From a virus: a stretch of 50,599 nucleotides of DNA. This document shows, piece by piece, positions 1 through 6,758 of the stretch. Within the stretch, counting starts at the first letter, position 1. The number at the start of each line of letters is the position of its first letter. The translations under genes and the position numbers were made by a program. The notes under the pieces were generated by a model that saw nothing but the letters and a program-made list of their open reading frames with translations, did not search any database and was not told where the DNA came from. The stretch covers positions 1 through 50,599 of IMG/VR virus record IMGVR_UViG_3300010885_055821. One strand, written 5' to 3'.

Positions 1-207
1 CCTGATGAAAATGAAGAAGATTTTACTCAAGATAGAAAAGATATGGTTTCAACCAATCTTATTACAATTAACTCAAGTTTGAAATCTATTGCTGAAGATT
101 TTAGGAAAATGAAAGATATACCTCCTTGGGTGCAAGAAAAAATAGCCCATGCTACTCAATATATTGAAGATGTGGCTAATTATTACGATGGTAGAACTGG
201 AGATTAA
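1..207 (+). CDS. C-terminal end of an unknown phage protein (5' partial)
   Basis: An open frame enters from the left edge and stops at TAA, leaving 68 codons. The visible part is acidic at the start and ends in a helical stretch (PPWVQEKIAHATQYIEDVAN) followed by YYDGRTGD. Short proteins ending in 'W-x-x-x-K-I-x-x-A-x-x-Y-I' helices are common among uncharacterised genes of marine T4-like phages, but I cannot name this one. Its stop overlaps the stop of the convergent sulfotransferase gene by 4 nt. Confidence 0.6.
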   Translation, partial: PDENEEDFTQDRKDMVSTNLITINSSLKSIAEDFRKMKDIPPWVQEKIAHATQYIEDVANYYDGRTGD

Positions 208-899
208 CGTTTATCTTCAAATTTAAAATTAAAGTAATCTATTTCCTCTTTAAATCTTTTATTTACTAATTCTAAGAGTTCGTCAGTAAACCATAAAGAA
301 TAATGTTGATTGGCTTTTATAGCTGTATCTTTTACCGCATAATCTCTACCTTCACTCGAATTGTATTTATCAAGCTTTTTCTTAGGTAAGCCAATTGTAT
401 CTACAATTTTATCAAAATCTTCCTGTAAATTTTCAAATCTACCAATTTTATCTACAATTACTTTATCGTTAAATTTTGCATAATCTAATTGTGTAAAATC
501 AGGTATAACCCAATTTCTTACATAAAAATTAAATGTAAATTTAGATATTTGTTCATCTCTAACTGGACCTTCTGGAAAATTCTTAAAATAAGATGCATCG
601 CAACAGTGTTTAAAACCTGCAACTATCCAGTCATATGTGTGTCTTATAAAGCAAAATTTATAGTATTTATTAAAATCAATATAAGGCCATATTACATTAA
701 ATTGATCAAAAGTAATGTGTTCATTACCAAATTCATACGGTAAAGCATTGTTATAAGCTCTATATAATTTATTTTCATTCCATTGTGATAATATCTTTTG
801 ATCAGGTATTCTATATGAATACAGCGTATGTTTAATAGTAGTACCACCAGTCTTAAAAATATGCTGAAATATATAGTTTCTATGGAAATCTAAAACCAT
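204..899 (-). CDS. Sulfotransferase-family protein
   Basis: 231 aa. Residues 11-21 read F-x-H-I-F-K-T-G-G-T-T, the 5'-phosphosulfate binding loop of the Sulfotransfer_2 type (usual form HIPKTGGTS). FIRHTYDW at residues 84-91 matches the 3'-phosphate binding element (usual form RHPYDR). Family knowledge: such enzymes move sulfate from PAPS to carbohydrate or protein hydroxyls. The acceptor is unknown here; the several sugar-handling genes in the window make a glycan plausible. Length fits a minimal sulfotransferase domain. The start codon lies in the loop of an 8-bp inverted repeat (ATCTAAAA / TTTTAGAT). It is last in a leftward block, convergent with the partial gene on its left. Confidence 0.7.
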   Translation of the reverse strand: MVLDFHRNYIFQHIFKTGGTTIKHTLYSYRIPDQKILSQWNENKLYRAYNNALPYEFGNEHITFDQFNVIWPYIDFNKYYKFCFIRHTYDWIVAGFKHCCDASYFKNFPEGPVRDEQISKFTFNFYVRNWVIPDFTQLDYAKFNDKVIVDKIGRFENLQEDFDKIVDTIGLPKKKLDKYNSSEGRDYAVKDTAIKANQHYSLWFTDELLELVNKRFKEEIDYFNFKFEDKR

Positions 900-935
900 A
901 AAATATATTAATTTTTAGATAAAAACAATCAACTA

Positions 936-1346
936 TTAATCACCGGTGAATGTAGACATGAAAGTCTTAATTTTTTCGTATATTTCACGTGCATTTTCCT
1001 GATTTATTTCAGTATCTACAATCTCTAATGGCATTGTATTGGCTGGTATATCTAATGTTAATGCTTTTCTTAAAAGTCTAATCAATTCTACTTCTCCTTC
1101 AGGGGTTAAAGTTTCAGTTTCAGGTTGTTCTGGGGCAGGTGCAGGTGGTTGTGCCTGAGCAGCCTGAGTTTGAGCCATACTAGGATCCAAGGCTGCATCC
1201 TGTAAAGCAGCTGCATTTGGATCATCTGCAGTTTGTTCTAATAAACCATAACTACCTATTAATTGCTTAAATTTGGTTAATTTAAGAGGTTGTTGAACAG
1301 CTGTTTCAGATTTTTCACGAATTCCTATTAATGATTTAAATCTCAT
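936..1346 (-). CDS. Hypothetical protein, Ala/Pro/Gln-rich centre
   Basis: 136 aa, not recognised. A basic N-terminus (MRFKSLIGIREK) is followed by a low-complexity linker rich in Ala, Gln and Pro (about residues 45-75), then a compact helical C-terminus (LTPEGEVELIRLLRKAL; INQENAREIYEKIKTF). This layout, two short ordered ends on a flexible linker, is usual for small virion or assembly proteins of marine T4-like phages, but that is inference. A TAAATA late-type element lies 14 nt upstream of the ATG. Thirteen nt separate it from the next leftward gene. Confidence 0.7.
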   Translation of the reverse strand: MRFKSLIGIREKSETAVQQPLKLTKFKQLIGSYGLLEQTADDPNAAALQDAALDPSMAQTQAAQAQPPAPAPEQPETETLTPEGEVELIRLLRKALTLDIPANTMPLEIVDTEINQENAREIYEKIKTFMSTFTGD

Positions 1347-1359
1347 AATTTTACATTGT

Positions 1360-1818
1360 TTATTTACCGATACCTTGTGCAGCTTTGTCTAATTCAGAAG
1401 CTACCTTACCAAGTAATGTACCGTATGCTTTCTGAATTTTCTTTACTGGGTCACCAATTAACCCACCTGATAAAGTGCTTGCTAAACCACCTCTTGCTTT
1501 ACCTTGCGATAAACTGTAGGCAAGGTTCACAGCGTCACGCTGACCCGGGGTTAATGTAAATTCATCTTCTTCATATTTGGTTTCTTCATCTTCAAATTTA
1601 TTACCTGCACATTTCATACATTTACTGGTTTCAGTCATTACTGTATCAAACAAAAATTGTAATGCTTCAACCTTGTGTGATGTGTTACCCATTATTTGTT
1701 TAATTACATTAGCCACTCCTACAAGTTTATCCATTTGCTCCTTACCGAGTTGTTCACTAAGTATTGGTATCTGTAAATGTTTATGATATTGTTTTTGAAG
1801 TGTTTTGTTAAACTTCAT
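1360..1818 (-). CDS. Hypothetical protein, probably late-expressed
   Basis: 152 aa, not recognised. The N-terminus is helical and basic. A C-x-x-C pair (KCMKCAGNKF, about residues 70-73) is followed by an acidic patch (DEETKYEEDE), then a Gly-rich region (GGLASTLSGGLIGDP) and a helical tail. A single C-x-x-C is too little to call a zinc site. A perfect TATAAATA late promoter sits 5 nt before the ATG, so late expression and a structural role are likely. First-hand similarity to a known protein was not seen. Confidence 0.75.
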   Translation of the reverse strand: MKFNKTLQKQYHKHLQIPILSEQLGKEQMDKLVGVANVIKQIMGNTSHKVEALQFLFDTVMTETSKCMKCAGNKFEDEETKYEEDEFTLTPGQRDAVNLAYSLSQGKARGGLASTLSGGLIGDPVKKIQKAYGTLLGKVASELDKAAQGIGK

Positions 1819-1822
1819 AATA

Positions 1823-2374
1823 TTATTTATACATAAGCTGTTTGCTTTTTATTGTTGTAAAATACTTATTTGATAAAAATGTAAGTTTATATTTATCAAG
1901 AAAATTTCTAGCTCTAGCAAATGTAATAGGTCTTAAACTCTGTTTTTGCGTATATAAAGATATTTCATTAAGTAACATTACAATTTCAGGATTAGTTAGT
2001 TCAGATTGTATGTATTCTACACTTACTTTACCGGTAAATATACGCAAAGGTATGTTTTTTGCTATAGTTTTACACAGTTTTAAGAAAAATGCGCTCAATT
2101 CTTCTGCATCAAAAAATTCATTATACCAATTAAAATCTTTATCTTCTTTATTATAGTAAAACACAATTTTATTTGTTGTCTTGAGTTTACTCAAGGTTTC
2201 GCACATTTCATAAATTATATCAGATATAATAAATTTCTTACATAACCCGTTTTTAGTATCACACCCAATACCATAACTATTGAGATTATTAACAGTTGTA
2301 ATTGATGTATATCTAATTATTAAATTGAGATTTACTAAACATATATTTTGATGATTAATATCTAATAAAACCAT
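1823..2374 (-). CDS. Hypothetical protein
   Basis: 183 aa, not recognised. It begins with a short beta-like segment (MVLLDINHQNICLVNLNL) that loosely resembles the start of T4-type RNase H/FEN proteins of marine phages, but the later acidic active-site motifs are missing and a full RNase H gene exists elsewhere in the window. The remainder is mixed, with several Lys/Phe-rich helices. A sigma70-like promoter (TTGAAA-N16-CATAAT) ends 5 nt before the ATG. The promoter and start lie in a 20-bp palindrome with 9-nt arms. Confidence 0.7.
   Translation of the reverse strand: MVLLDINHQNICLVNLNLIIRYTSITTVNNLNSYGIGCDTKNGLCKKFIISDIIYEMCETLSKLKTTNKIVFYYNKEDKDFNWYNEFFDAEELSAFFLKLCKTIAKNIPLRIFTGKVSVEYIQSELTNPEIVMLLNEISLYTQKQSLRPITFARARNFLDKYKLTFLSNKYFTTIKSKQLMYK
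1824..1831 (-). promoter_or_regulatory. Late promoter TATAAATA, 5 nt before ATG
   Basis: Perfect T4 late -10 octamer, followed by the 5-nt spacer ATATT and the ATG of the gene starting at 1818. With T4 geometry the first transcribed base is the A of ATG, predicting a leaderless mRNA. Confidence 0.75.
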
Positions 2375-2379
2375 AATTT

Positions 2380-2407
2380 ATTATGGTTGATCTGTATATT
2401 TTTTCAA
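2380..2407 (-). promoter_or_regulatory. Sigma70-like promoter for the gene starting at 2374
   Basis: On the minus strand TTGAAA (2407-2402) and CATAAT (2385-2380) are separated by 16 nt; the ATG follows 5 nt after the -10 box. The -10 box and the ATG are the two arms of the palindrome at 2369-2388 on the plus-strand numbering. Confidence 0.5.
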
Positions 2408-2806
2408 CTTTGGAATGCGGAGATTAATAATTCCATTATAACAATCTTCTCTTAACAATACTTTATATTCAAACTGCAGTTTTGCTTCATAGTATGCAAG
2501 TTCCCACTTACTATTACAAAATTGTAATATTTGGAATTTGAATTTATCTTCACCGTACTTTTTTATATCTTCATTTATATCATTACTAGAACTTGTGTAA
2601 GTTCTCCAATCCGTTTCGATCTCTTCACATCTTTTATTCTTTTTACCTTTAAGGGGAGGACGCTTTTTAATTGTTTTCATCTGCTTTTTACCGATGTAAA
2701 ATTTATTGTTTACTGTGTTGGTAATCATATAAATAAAACCATACTGCTCACTTACATAATTTTCAGTAAGTACAGCACAACAAATCTCCCAATGTCCTAA
2801 ATCCAT
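2381..2806 (-). CDS. GIY-YIG domain nuclease
   Basis: 141 aa. GFIYMI at residues 23-28 and FYIGKK at 36-41 form the two halves of the GIY-YIG motif. A basic stretch (KKRPPLKGKKNKR) follows, then DW-x-x-Y-x-x-SS-x-D-I near residues 66-79 and E107 in YYEAKLQFE, the likely metal-binding glutamate; N124 (CYNG) matches the conserved asparagine. Family knowledge: GIY-YIG enzymes cut DNA in repair, recombination or homing. Single-domain versions of this length are widespread in T4-like phages and lack the DNA-recognition tails of homing enzymes, so a structure-dependent or host-DNA nuclease is more likely than a mobile one. A variant late element (GATAAATG) lies 5 nt before the ATG. Confidence 0.75.
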   Translation of the reverse strand: MDLGHWEICCAVLTENYVSEQYGFIYMITNTVNNKFYIGKKQMKTIKKRPPLKGKKNKRCEEIETDWRTYTSSSNDINEDIKKYGEDKFKFQILQFCNSKWELAYYEAKLQFEYKVLLREDCYNGIINLRIPKLKKYTDQP

Positions 2807-2817
2807 ATTTACATTTA

Positions 2818-3060
2818 TCAGAAATATGTAAAGGTTCTACGCTGTATTGGTATTTGTAATTTCTTTTTACCTTTTTTCTTAACTATTTTAGCTCCTAACA
2901 CTTTTGGAACTCTCATATCACCAGGTGCATAGGAATCTCCTGTATTTAACTCATTACCACCAGCACCTATATTCACTGTTCCATTAGAAAATACTGATCC
3001 TGTACCACCTGCAACATTGTTTTCAATAATTTTGTTTACTAGTTGATCAAATTTATTCAT
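2818..3060 (-). CDS. Small hypothetical protein
   Basis: 80 aa, not recognised. A short N-terminal helix (MNKFDQLVNKIIEN) leads into a Gly/Asn-rich loop region and a strongly basic C-terminus (KKKGKKK, then RRTF). The start overlaps the stop of the upstream gene as ATGA, so the two are probably translationally coupled. Small proteins with this helix-loop-basic tail plan recur in T4-like phage structural regions; the function is unknown. Confidence 0.65.
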   Translation of the reverse strand: MNKFDQLVNKIIENNVAGGTGSVFSNGTVNIGAGGNELNTGDSYAPGDMRVPKVLGAKIVKKKGKKKLQIPIQRRTFTYF

Positions 3061-3323
3061 AATGAAGATCCATTTCCTTGATATGGTAACATTGTGGTAG
3101 CCATATTTACTCTACCAACATTATATTTAGGAACAACTTTTCTATTACCTGGTTTTATGTAAAGTTTCTTATGTTTTTTAATTTTATTAGCTGTATTAGA
3201 ACCTGGTATAGGTAAAGTTTCTGAAGTGGATTGAAAAGTAGTCATAGGAAAATTACCGAAAATGTTACCTTGTATTGCAGCACTTTGACCCGATTCGTGA
3301 TAATAAAATTTATTAAAAGTCAT
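3057..3323 (-). CDS. Small hypothetical protein
   Basis: 88 aa, not recognised. The middle is basic (NKIKKHKKLYIKPGNRKVVPKY), the ends are Gly/Ser/Thr-rich, and no membrane segment or signal is visible. A TATAAATA element overlaps the ATG itself (its last A is the A of ATG), unlike the 5-nt spacing seen elsewhere, so the start or the promoter use is uncertain here. It is the first gene of the leftward block, divergent from uvsY. Confidence 0.6.
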   Translation of the reverse strand: MTFNKFYYHESGQSAAIQGNIFGNFPMTTFQSTSETLPIPGSNTANKIKKHKKLYIKPGNRKVVPKYNVGRVNMATTMLPYQGNGSSL

Positions 3324-3330
3324 ATTTATA
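3323..3330 (-). promoter_or_regulatory. TATAAATA late element overlapping a start codon
   Basis: A perfect T4-type late -10 element on the minus strand whose final A is also the A of the ATG at 3323. Transcription from it would begin inside the gene, so it may not serve this reading frame, or the frame may be read from another promoter. Confidence 0.4.
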
Positions 3331-3333
3331 CAG

Positions 3334-3363
3334 TTGATTTCCTAATTGAAAGTCGTTTATAAT
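3334..3363 (+). promoter_or_regulatory. Sigma70-like promoter upstream of uvsY
   Basis: TTGATT (3334-3339), an 18-nt spacer and a perfect TATAAT (3358-3363). A second possible -10 box, TATACT at 3385-3390, ends exactly 6 nt before the uvsY ATG but lacks a good -35 box. Early or middle transcription of the recombination operon could start from either. Confidence 0.5.
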
Positions 3364-3396
3364 ATTTATAGAAGATAAAGGTATTATACTACATAT

Positions 3397-3804
3397 ATGA
3401 GTTCCGCAAAAGAATTGTTACATAAATATATCGAGGAACTAGATAAAGATGTAAAATTAGATCAATTTAATCTTAAAGAAGCACAATTATCTTTACCTGG
3501 TATAAAACATAAATGGACTGGTAGATTAATTAGACATAAAATAGATGTTAATGAATTGACTGTTAAGAGAGCTCTTAAACTTAAAGATATATGTAATTTA
3601 GTTCAAATGCAATCTCCTACCACTTTACCCAATACAGTGGTAGAGAGGAATGCTGTTAGACATGTAGATATTATTTCTATTGATAGTGAAATAAGTTACA
3701 CTAAACTGATCATAGAATTTCTTGAAAAGACTGAAAAAACTCTTTCAAGTATGACGTTTGATATCTCAAACATAGTTAAAATTATAACAATTGAAACAAC
3801 ATGA
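3397..3804 (+). CDS. uvsY: UvsY-like recombination mediator
   Basis: 135 aa, against 137 in T4. UvsY helps load the UvsX recombinase on single-stranded DNA coated with gp32. The call rests on size, on the basic helical character with a long middle helix (about residues 70-120), and above all on context: the stop overlaps the UvsW start as ATGA, and the recombinase UvsX, gp32 and gp41 partners are all encoded nearby. In T4 uvsY and uvsW are also neighbours. Sequence similarity alone is moderate to my eye, including the KHKW and ALKLKDICNLV segments. Confidence 0.75.
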   Translation: MSSAKELLHKYIEELDKDVKLDQFNLKEAQLSLPGIKHKWTGRLIRHKIDVNELTVKRALKLKDICNLVQMQSPTTLPNTVVERNAVRHVDIISIDSEISYTKLIIEFLEKTEKTLSSMTFDISNIVKIITIETT

Positions 3805-5255
3805 TTCGGTTCGATTACGATGCAAAAGACAGGAGAGCTAAGATTTTAGGTGATGAAAGCATAATTGCTGAAGTTGCCGAACATTTTTCTTACGAAAATC
3901 CTGGAGCTAAATTTGCTCGTAAAATCGGACGATATATACCTGAAAGAAGTTATTTTATTACACCAACACGTAGATTTGATGAAGGATTAACTAATTTAAT
4001 TAAATCTTACATAGAAAAGAATTTTCCAGGTACTGAAATAGAAATATCTGAAGAATTATATAATATATTAAACCCAAAATTTCATACCACTGGTTTAGCT
4101 CAATTACAGTTAGAATTACGTGATTATCAAAAAGATATTGTAAATTTATGTATTGATAAGGGTAGAGGTGTTGTATTGTTAGCAACTGCTGGTGGTAAGA
4201 CACTTACATTTGCCAACTTGCTCCAAAGTATCTACAATGGTTACCTTAATAAACATACATGGAAGGTGTTAATAATAGTACCGGATTTAGGACTTGTTAA
4301 TCAGACGTTTAAAGATTTTCTAACATATAATGTTAATTTTACCTATTCAAAATGGACAGGTAATAATGAACTTAATTTAGGTAGTAATGTGGTGATAGCT
4401 AATGTAGGTATTTTACAAAGTAAAAATACTGATACTGATTGGGTCAAATTTATTGATTTACTTATTATTGATGAAGTACATAAACTTAGAAAAGATAATA
4501 AGATTAATAAATTAATAAAATCTGTAAAAACACCAAGAAAATTTGGTTTTACTGGTACTCTTCCTGAAGAAATACAAGATCAATGGAATATTATTGGTAA
4601 AATTGGTGATATATTGTTTGAAAAACGTAGTTTTGAATTACGTGAAGAAAATTATGTAGCTAATGCTGAAGCAAGTGTATTTAATATTACATATAATAAA
4701 AAGCTTATCTATAATAGAGAGTTATTAACTGATCCTGGAGCCTGGTATAGAATGGAACAGGAATTTATCCAAGAAAATATTTTTAGAAATAACTTTATAG
4801 GTAAAATTTGTAATGGTTTAAAGAACAACACACTTGTTCTAATTGATTTAATTGCTCATGGTGAGAATTTATATAATACAATTAAGTCTATATGTCCTGA
4901 AAAACAGGTTTTCTTTATTAGAGGTGAGGTAGAAGTGGAAGATAGAGATAAAGTAAAACAAATAATGGAAACTGATAATAATGTTATTTGTATTGCTATA
5001 AGTAAGATATTTTCAACCGGTATTAGTATAAATAATATTCACTATATTGTATTTGCTGGGGGTGGAAAGGCTAAGGTTAAGATACTTCAAAGTATTGGTA
5101 GAGGTTTACGGTTACATGATAACAAAGAAAAACTAATGTTAATTGATATTGCAGATCAATTAAAATATGCTGGTGAACATTCAGACCGTAGACTTGAACT
5201 ATATAAAAATGAGCGTATAATAACTAAGACCTACACTTTTAAAGAAACGGTGTAG
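3801..5255 (+). CDS. uvsW: UvsW-like DNA/RNA helicase
   Basis: 484 aa, superfamily 2 helicase close to T4 UvsW (503 aa). Visible motifs: LRDYQKDIV before the P-loop ATAGGKT (about residues 128-134), LLIIDEVHKL (Walker B, DEVH box), FGFTGTLP (motif III) and QSIGRGLRLH (motif VI). UvsW unwinds branched recombination intermediates and R-loops, and so helps switch replication from origin-driven to recombination-driven initiation. It begins inside the uvsY stop (ATGA), and gene 55 follows after 10 nt, so the three are likely one operon. Confidence 0.92.
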   Translation: MIRFDYDAKDRRAKILGDESIIAEVAEHFSYENPGAKFARKIGRYIPERSYFITPTRRFDEGLTNLIKSYIEKNFPGTEIEISEELYNILNPKFHTTGLAQLQLELRDYQKDIVNLCIDKGRGVVLLATAGGKTLTFANLLQSIYNGYLNKHTWKVLIIVPDLGLVNQTFKDFLTYNVNFTYSKWTGNNELNLGSNVVIANVGILQSKNTDTDWVKFIDLLIIDEVHKLRKDNKINKLIKSVKTPRKFGFTGTLPEEIQDQWNIIGKIGDILFEKRSFELREENYVANAEASVFNITYNKKLIYNRELLTDPGAWYRMEQEFIQENIFRNNFIGKICNGLKNNTLVLIDLIAHGENLYNTIKSICPEKQVFFIRGEVEVEDRDKVKQIMETDNNVICIAISKIFSTGISINNIHYIVFAGGGKAKVKILQSIGRGLRLHDNKEKLMLIDIADQLKYAGEHSDRRLELYKNERIITKTYTFKETV

Positions 5256-5265
5256 TAGTATTATT

Positions 5266-5760
5266 ATGCTTAGTAAAAAACATAAGAACGGTGTAAAAAT
5301 TAAACCTAAGGACCGTCCACACTATGTTAATAGTAAGGAGTTCGAAGATGAGATTCGTAAATATTATGAATCAAATGAGTATACTGAGAAACTTTGTGAG
5401 TCCCTCACAAAGATTGCTCAAGGGTTAAGCTACGCACCTAACTTTATTAATTATTCCTATAAAGAGGAAATGATTGGTGATGCAATGGTTAAAATGTTTC
5501 AGGCGGTTAAAAATAAGAAATTTGGATTAGAAGCTAAAGATAGTGAAGGTAATTCTTATAATCCTTTCTCTTATTTTACAACAATTGCTTTTCATGCTTT
5601 TATTAATAGAATTAAGAAAGAAAAGAAGCATCAAGAAATTGTAACTCAATATAAGCAAAAGGTATATGAAGATATTATGGGTGATTCTGATATTACCGGT
5701 GGTTATATATATATTGGTACTGTAGACGACGAACAAGAAAATTACAATACCCAACCATAA
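5266..5760 (+). CDS. 55: Late-transcription sigma factor gp55
   Basis: 164 aa (T4: 185). gp55 directs host RNA polymerase to the TATAAATA late promoters. The middle carries a sigma region 2-like helix set: SYKEEMIGDAMVKMFQAVKN, then NPFSYFTTIAFHAFINRIKKE, the pattern seen in gp55 of T4-like phages. The many TATAAATA-type elements in this window fit its presence. The C-terminus (DDEQENYNTQP) does not look like the hydrophobic-acidic clamp-binding tail of T4 gp55, so clamp contact may differ. It follows uvsW closely and is followed by an AT palindrome and a long inverted repeat. Confidence 0.88.
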   Translation: MLSKKHKNGVKIKPKDRPHYVNSKEFEDEIRKYYESNEYTEKLCESLTKIAQGLSYAPNFINYSYKEEMIGDAMVKMFQAVKNKKFGLEAKDSEGNSYNPFSYFTTIAFHAFINRIKKEKKHQEIVTQYKQKVYEDIMGDSDITGGYIYIGTVDDEQENYNTQP

Positions 5761-5776
5761 CTTATTTATAAATAAG
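5761..5776. promoter_or_regulatory. 16-bp palindrome holding back-to-back TATAAATA elements
   Basis: CTTATTTATAAATAAG is a perfect palindrome. It contains TATAAATA on the plus strand (5767-5774) and, overlapping it, TATAAATA on the minus strand (5770-5763). The plus-strand element would start transcription near 5780, just before the long inverted repeat. Confidence 0.55.
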
Positions 5777-5782
5777 TTATAT

Positions 5783-5819
5783 CCGTTTCATGTATATACT
5801 AAATATATACATGAAACGG
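5783..5819 (+). terminator. 16-bp perfect inverted repeat; terminator and/or start-codon hairpin
   Basis: CCGTTTCATGTATATA (5783-5798) and its exact complement (5804-5819) flank a 5-nt loop, with GGGTTTTT just after. It can act as a terminator for gene 55. The right arm also contains the ATG of the lipoprotein gene (5811), so an RNA that starts upstream would hide that start codon. Confidence 0.65.
5798..5805 (+). promoter_or_regulatory. Late-type element ACTAAATA, 5 nt before the lipoprotein ATG
   Basis: Shares the TAAATA core of late promoters and has the 5-nt spacing to ATG found at about ten other genes. It overlaps the loop of the inverted repeat, so a transcript from it would lack the left arm and leave the start codon free. 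Confidence 0.5.
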
Positions 5820-6758
5820 GTTTTTATTGTATTTATTTCTTTAATTTTACTCGGTTGTAAAATACCAGTAACATCACAAGTAAATACTGCACAAAATGTT
5901 TTAAATAAACAAGAAAGAAAAATAGATTTAACTCTTTCTGATATTGAAAAAGTAGATGCTGCTAAAAAACAACAAACAGCCACTCTTACTGCTGGTATTC
6001 AACATTCTTTACAGCAAATTACTAACCCAACTATTCAAGTTGATACCGCAAAAGCTTTAAATGAGCGTGTTGTGTCTATAATTGGTTCACCCCATTTAGA
6101 TGAAATTAAAAGAATTAAAGCAACAGTAGACTTATTAAATTCACAAGTTGCAGAAGAACGTAAACGTGGTGAAGAATTATTATCCCTAAGAGATAAAATT
6201 ATTGTTGAATTACAAAAACAAAATATTCAACTCAAAGAAAAATATGATGATCAATTGGGGGATTTAAATGATAAAGCTAAAGTTTTAGCAAAAGAATCAG
6301 ATTCAAAACAAGCAACTATTGATTCCATGGGTGGTATGTTTGGTTTGAATGCTGTTATTTGGGGTTTAAAAAGATTTGTCTTTAGCACATTAACAGGTAT
6401 TCTTATTTTTATGGTTGTATTTGTAGTTTTAAGAGTATTATCAATGACTAACCCGGTTGCTGCATCTATATTTTTTATATTTAATATGATAGGTTCTACG
6501 GTTATAGCAACTGTTAAGGCTCTTACACCAAATGCTGTTTCAATGAGTAAATTTGTAGAAGCACATGAGTATAACAGATATAAAGAAACTCTTGATATTA
6601 TAGTTGATACAATTCAAGAGTATATAGTAAAAGAGAAAGAATTTCCTGAAAAACAATATAAATTATCTGAGGTTTTAATTAATTTAAGAGGTGTAATGGA
6701 TCAAAAACATAAAGACGTTATTGAGGAGTTACTTGTAAATCAGAAGTGGAAACGTTAG
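5811..6758 (+). CDS. Membrane-anchored lipoprotein, coiled coil, two membrane segments
   Basis: 315 aa, not recognised by family. It starts with a lipoprotein signal peptide (MKRVFIVFISLILLGC; LLGC lipobox, Cys16), which fixes the start at the ATG at 5811 and not the upstream in-frame ATG. Residues 95-170 are charged and coiled-coil-like (EERKRGEELLSLRDK). Two hydrophobic segments follow (about 189-210 and 216-236), then about 80 residues of charged helix. A lipid anchor joined by a coil to a C-terminal membrane segment recalls unimolecular spanins, which fuse inner and outer membranes at lysis, but the protein is larger and has a second membrane segment and a long tail, so this is only a suggestion. 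It overlaps the convergent gene on its right by 41 nt. Confidence 0.75.
   Translation: MKRVFIVFISLILLGCKIPVTSQVNTAQNVLNKQERKIDLTLSDIEKVDAAKKQQTATLTAGIQHSLQQITNPTIQVDTAKALNERVVSIIGSPHLDEIKRIKATVDLLNSQVAEERKRGEELLSLRDKIIVELQKQNIQLKEKYDDQLGDLNDKAKVLAKESDSKQATIDSMGGMFGLNAVIWGLKRFVFSTLTGILIFMVVFVVLRVLSMTNPVAASIFFIFNMIGSTVIATVKALTPNAVSMSKFVEAHEYNRYKETLDIIVDTIQEYIVKEKEFPEKQYKLSEVLINLRGVMDQKHKDVIEELLVNQKWKR

Noticed and set aside
1823-2374. Assignment as a second RNase H on the basis of its MVLLDINHQN start
   Set aside because: Downstream acidic active-site motifs are missing and a full RNase H gene is at 29393.
2381-2806. GIY-YIG gene as a homing endonuclease
   Set aside because: There is no DNA-binding tail, no disrupted neighbour and no intron or intein; it looks like a resident phage gene.
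5777-5983. Minus-strand frame starting at the inverted repeat (begins MAVCCFLAAS when read from its longest form)
   Set aside because: It mirrors the lipoprotein gene because of the palindromic region and has no independent signals.
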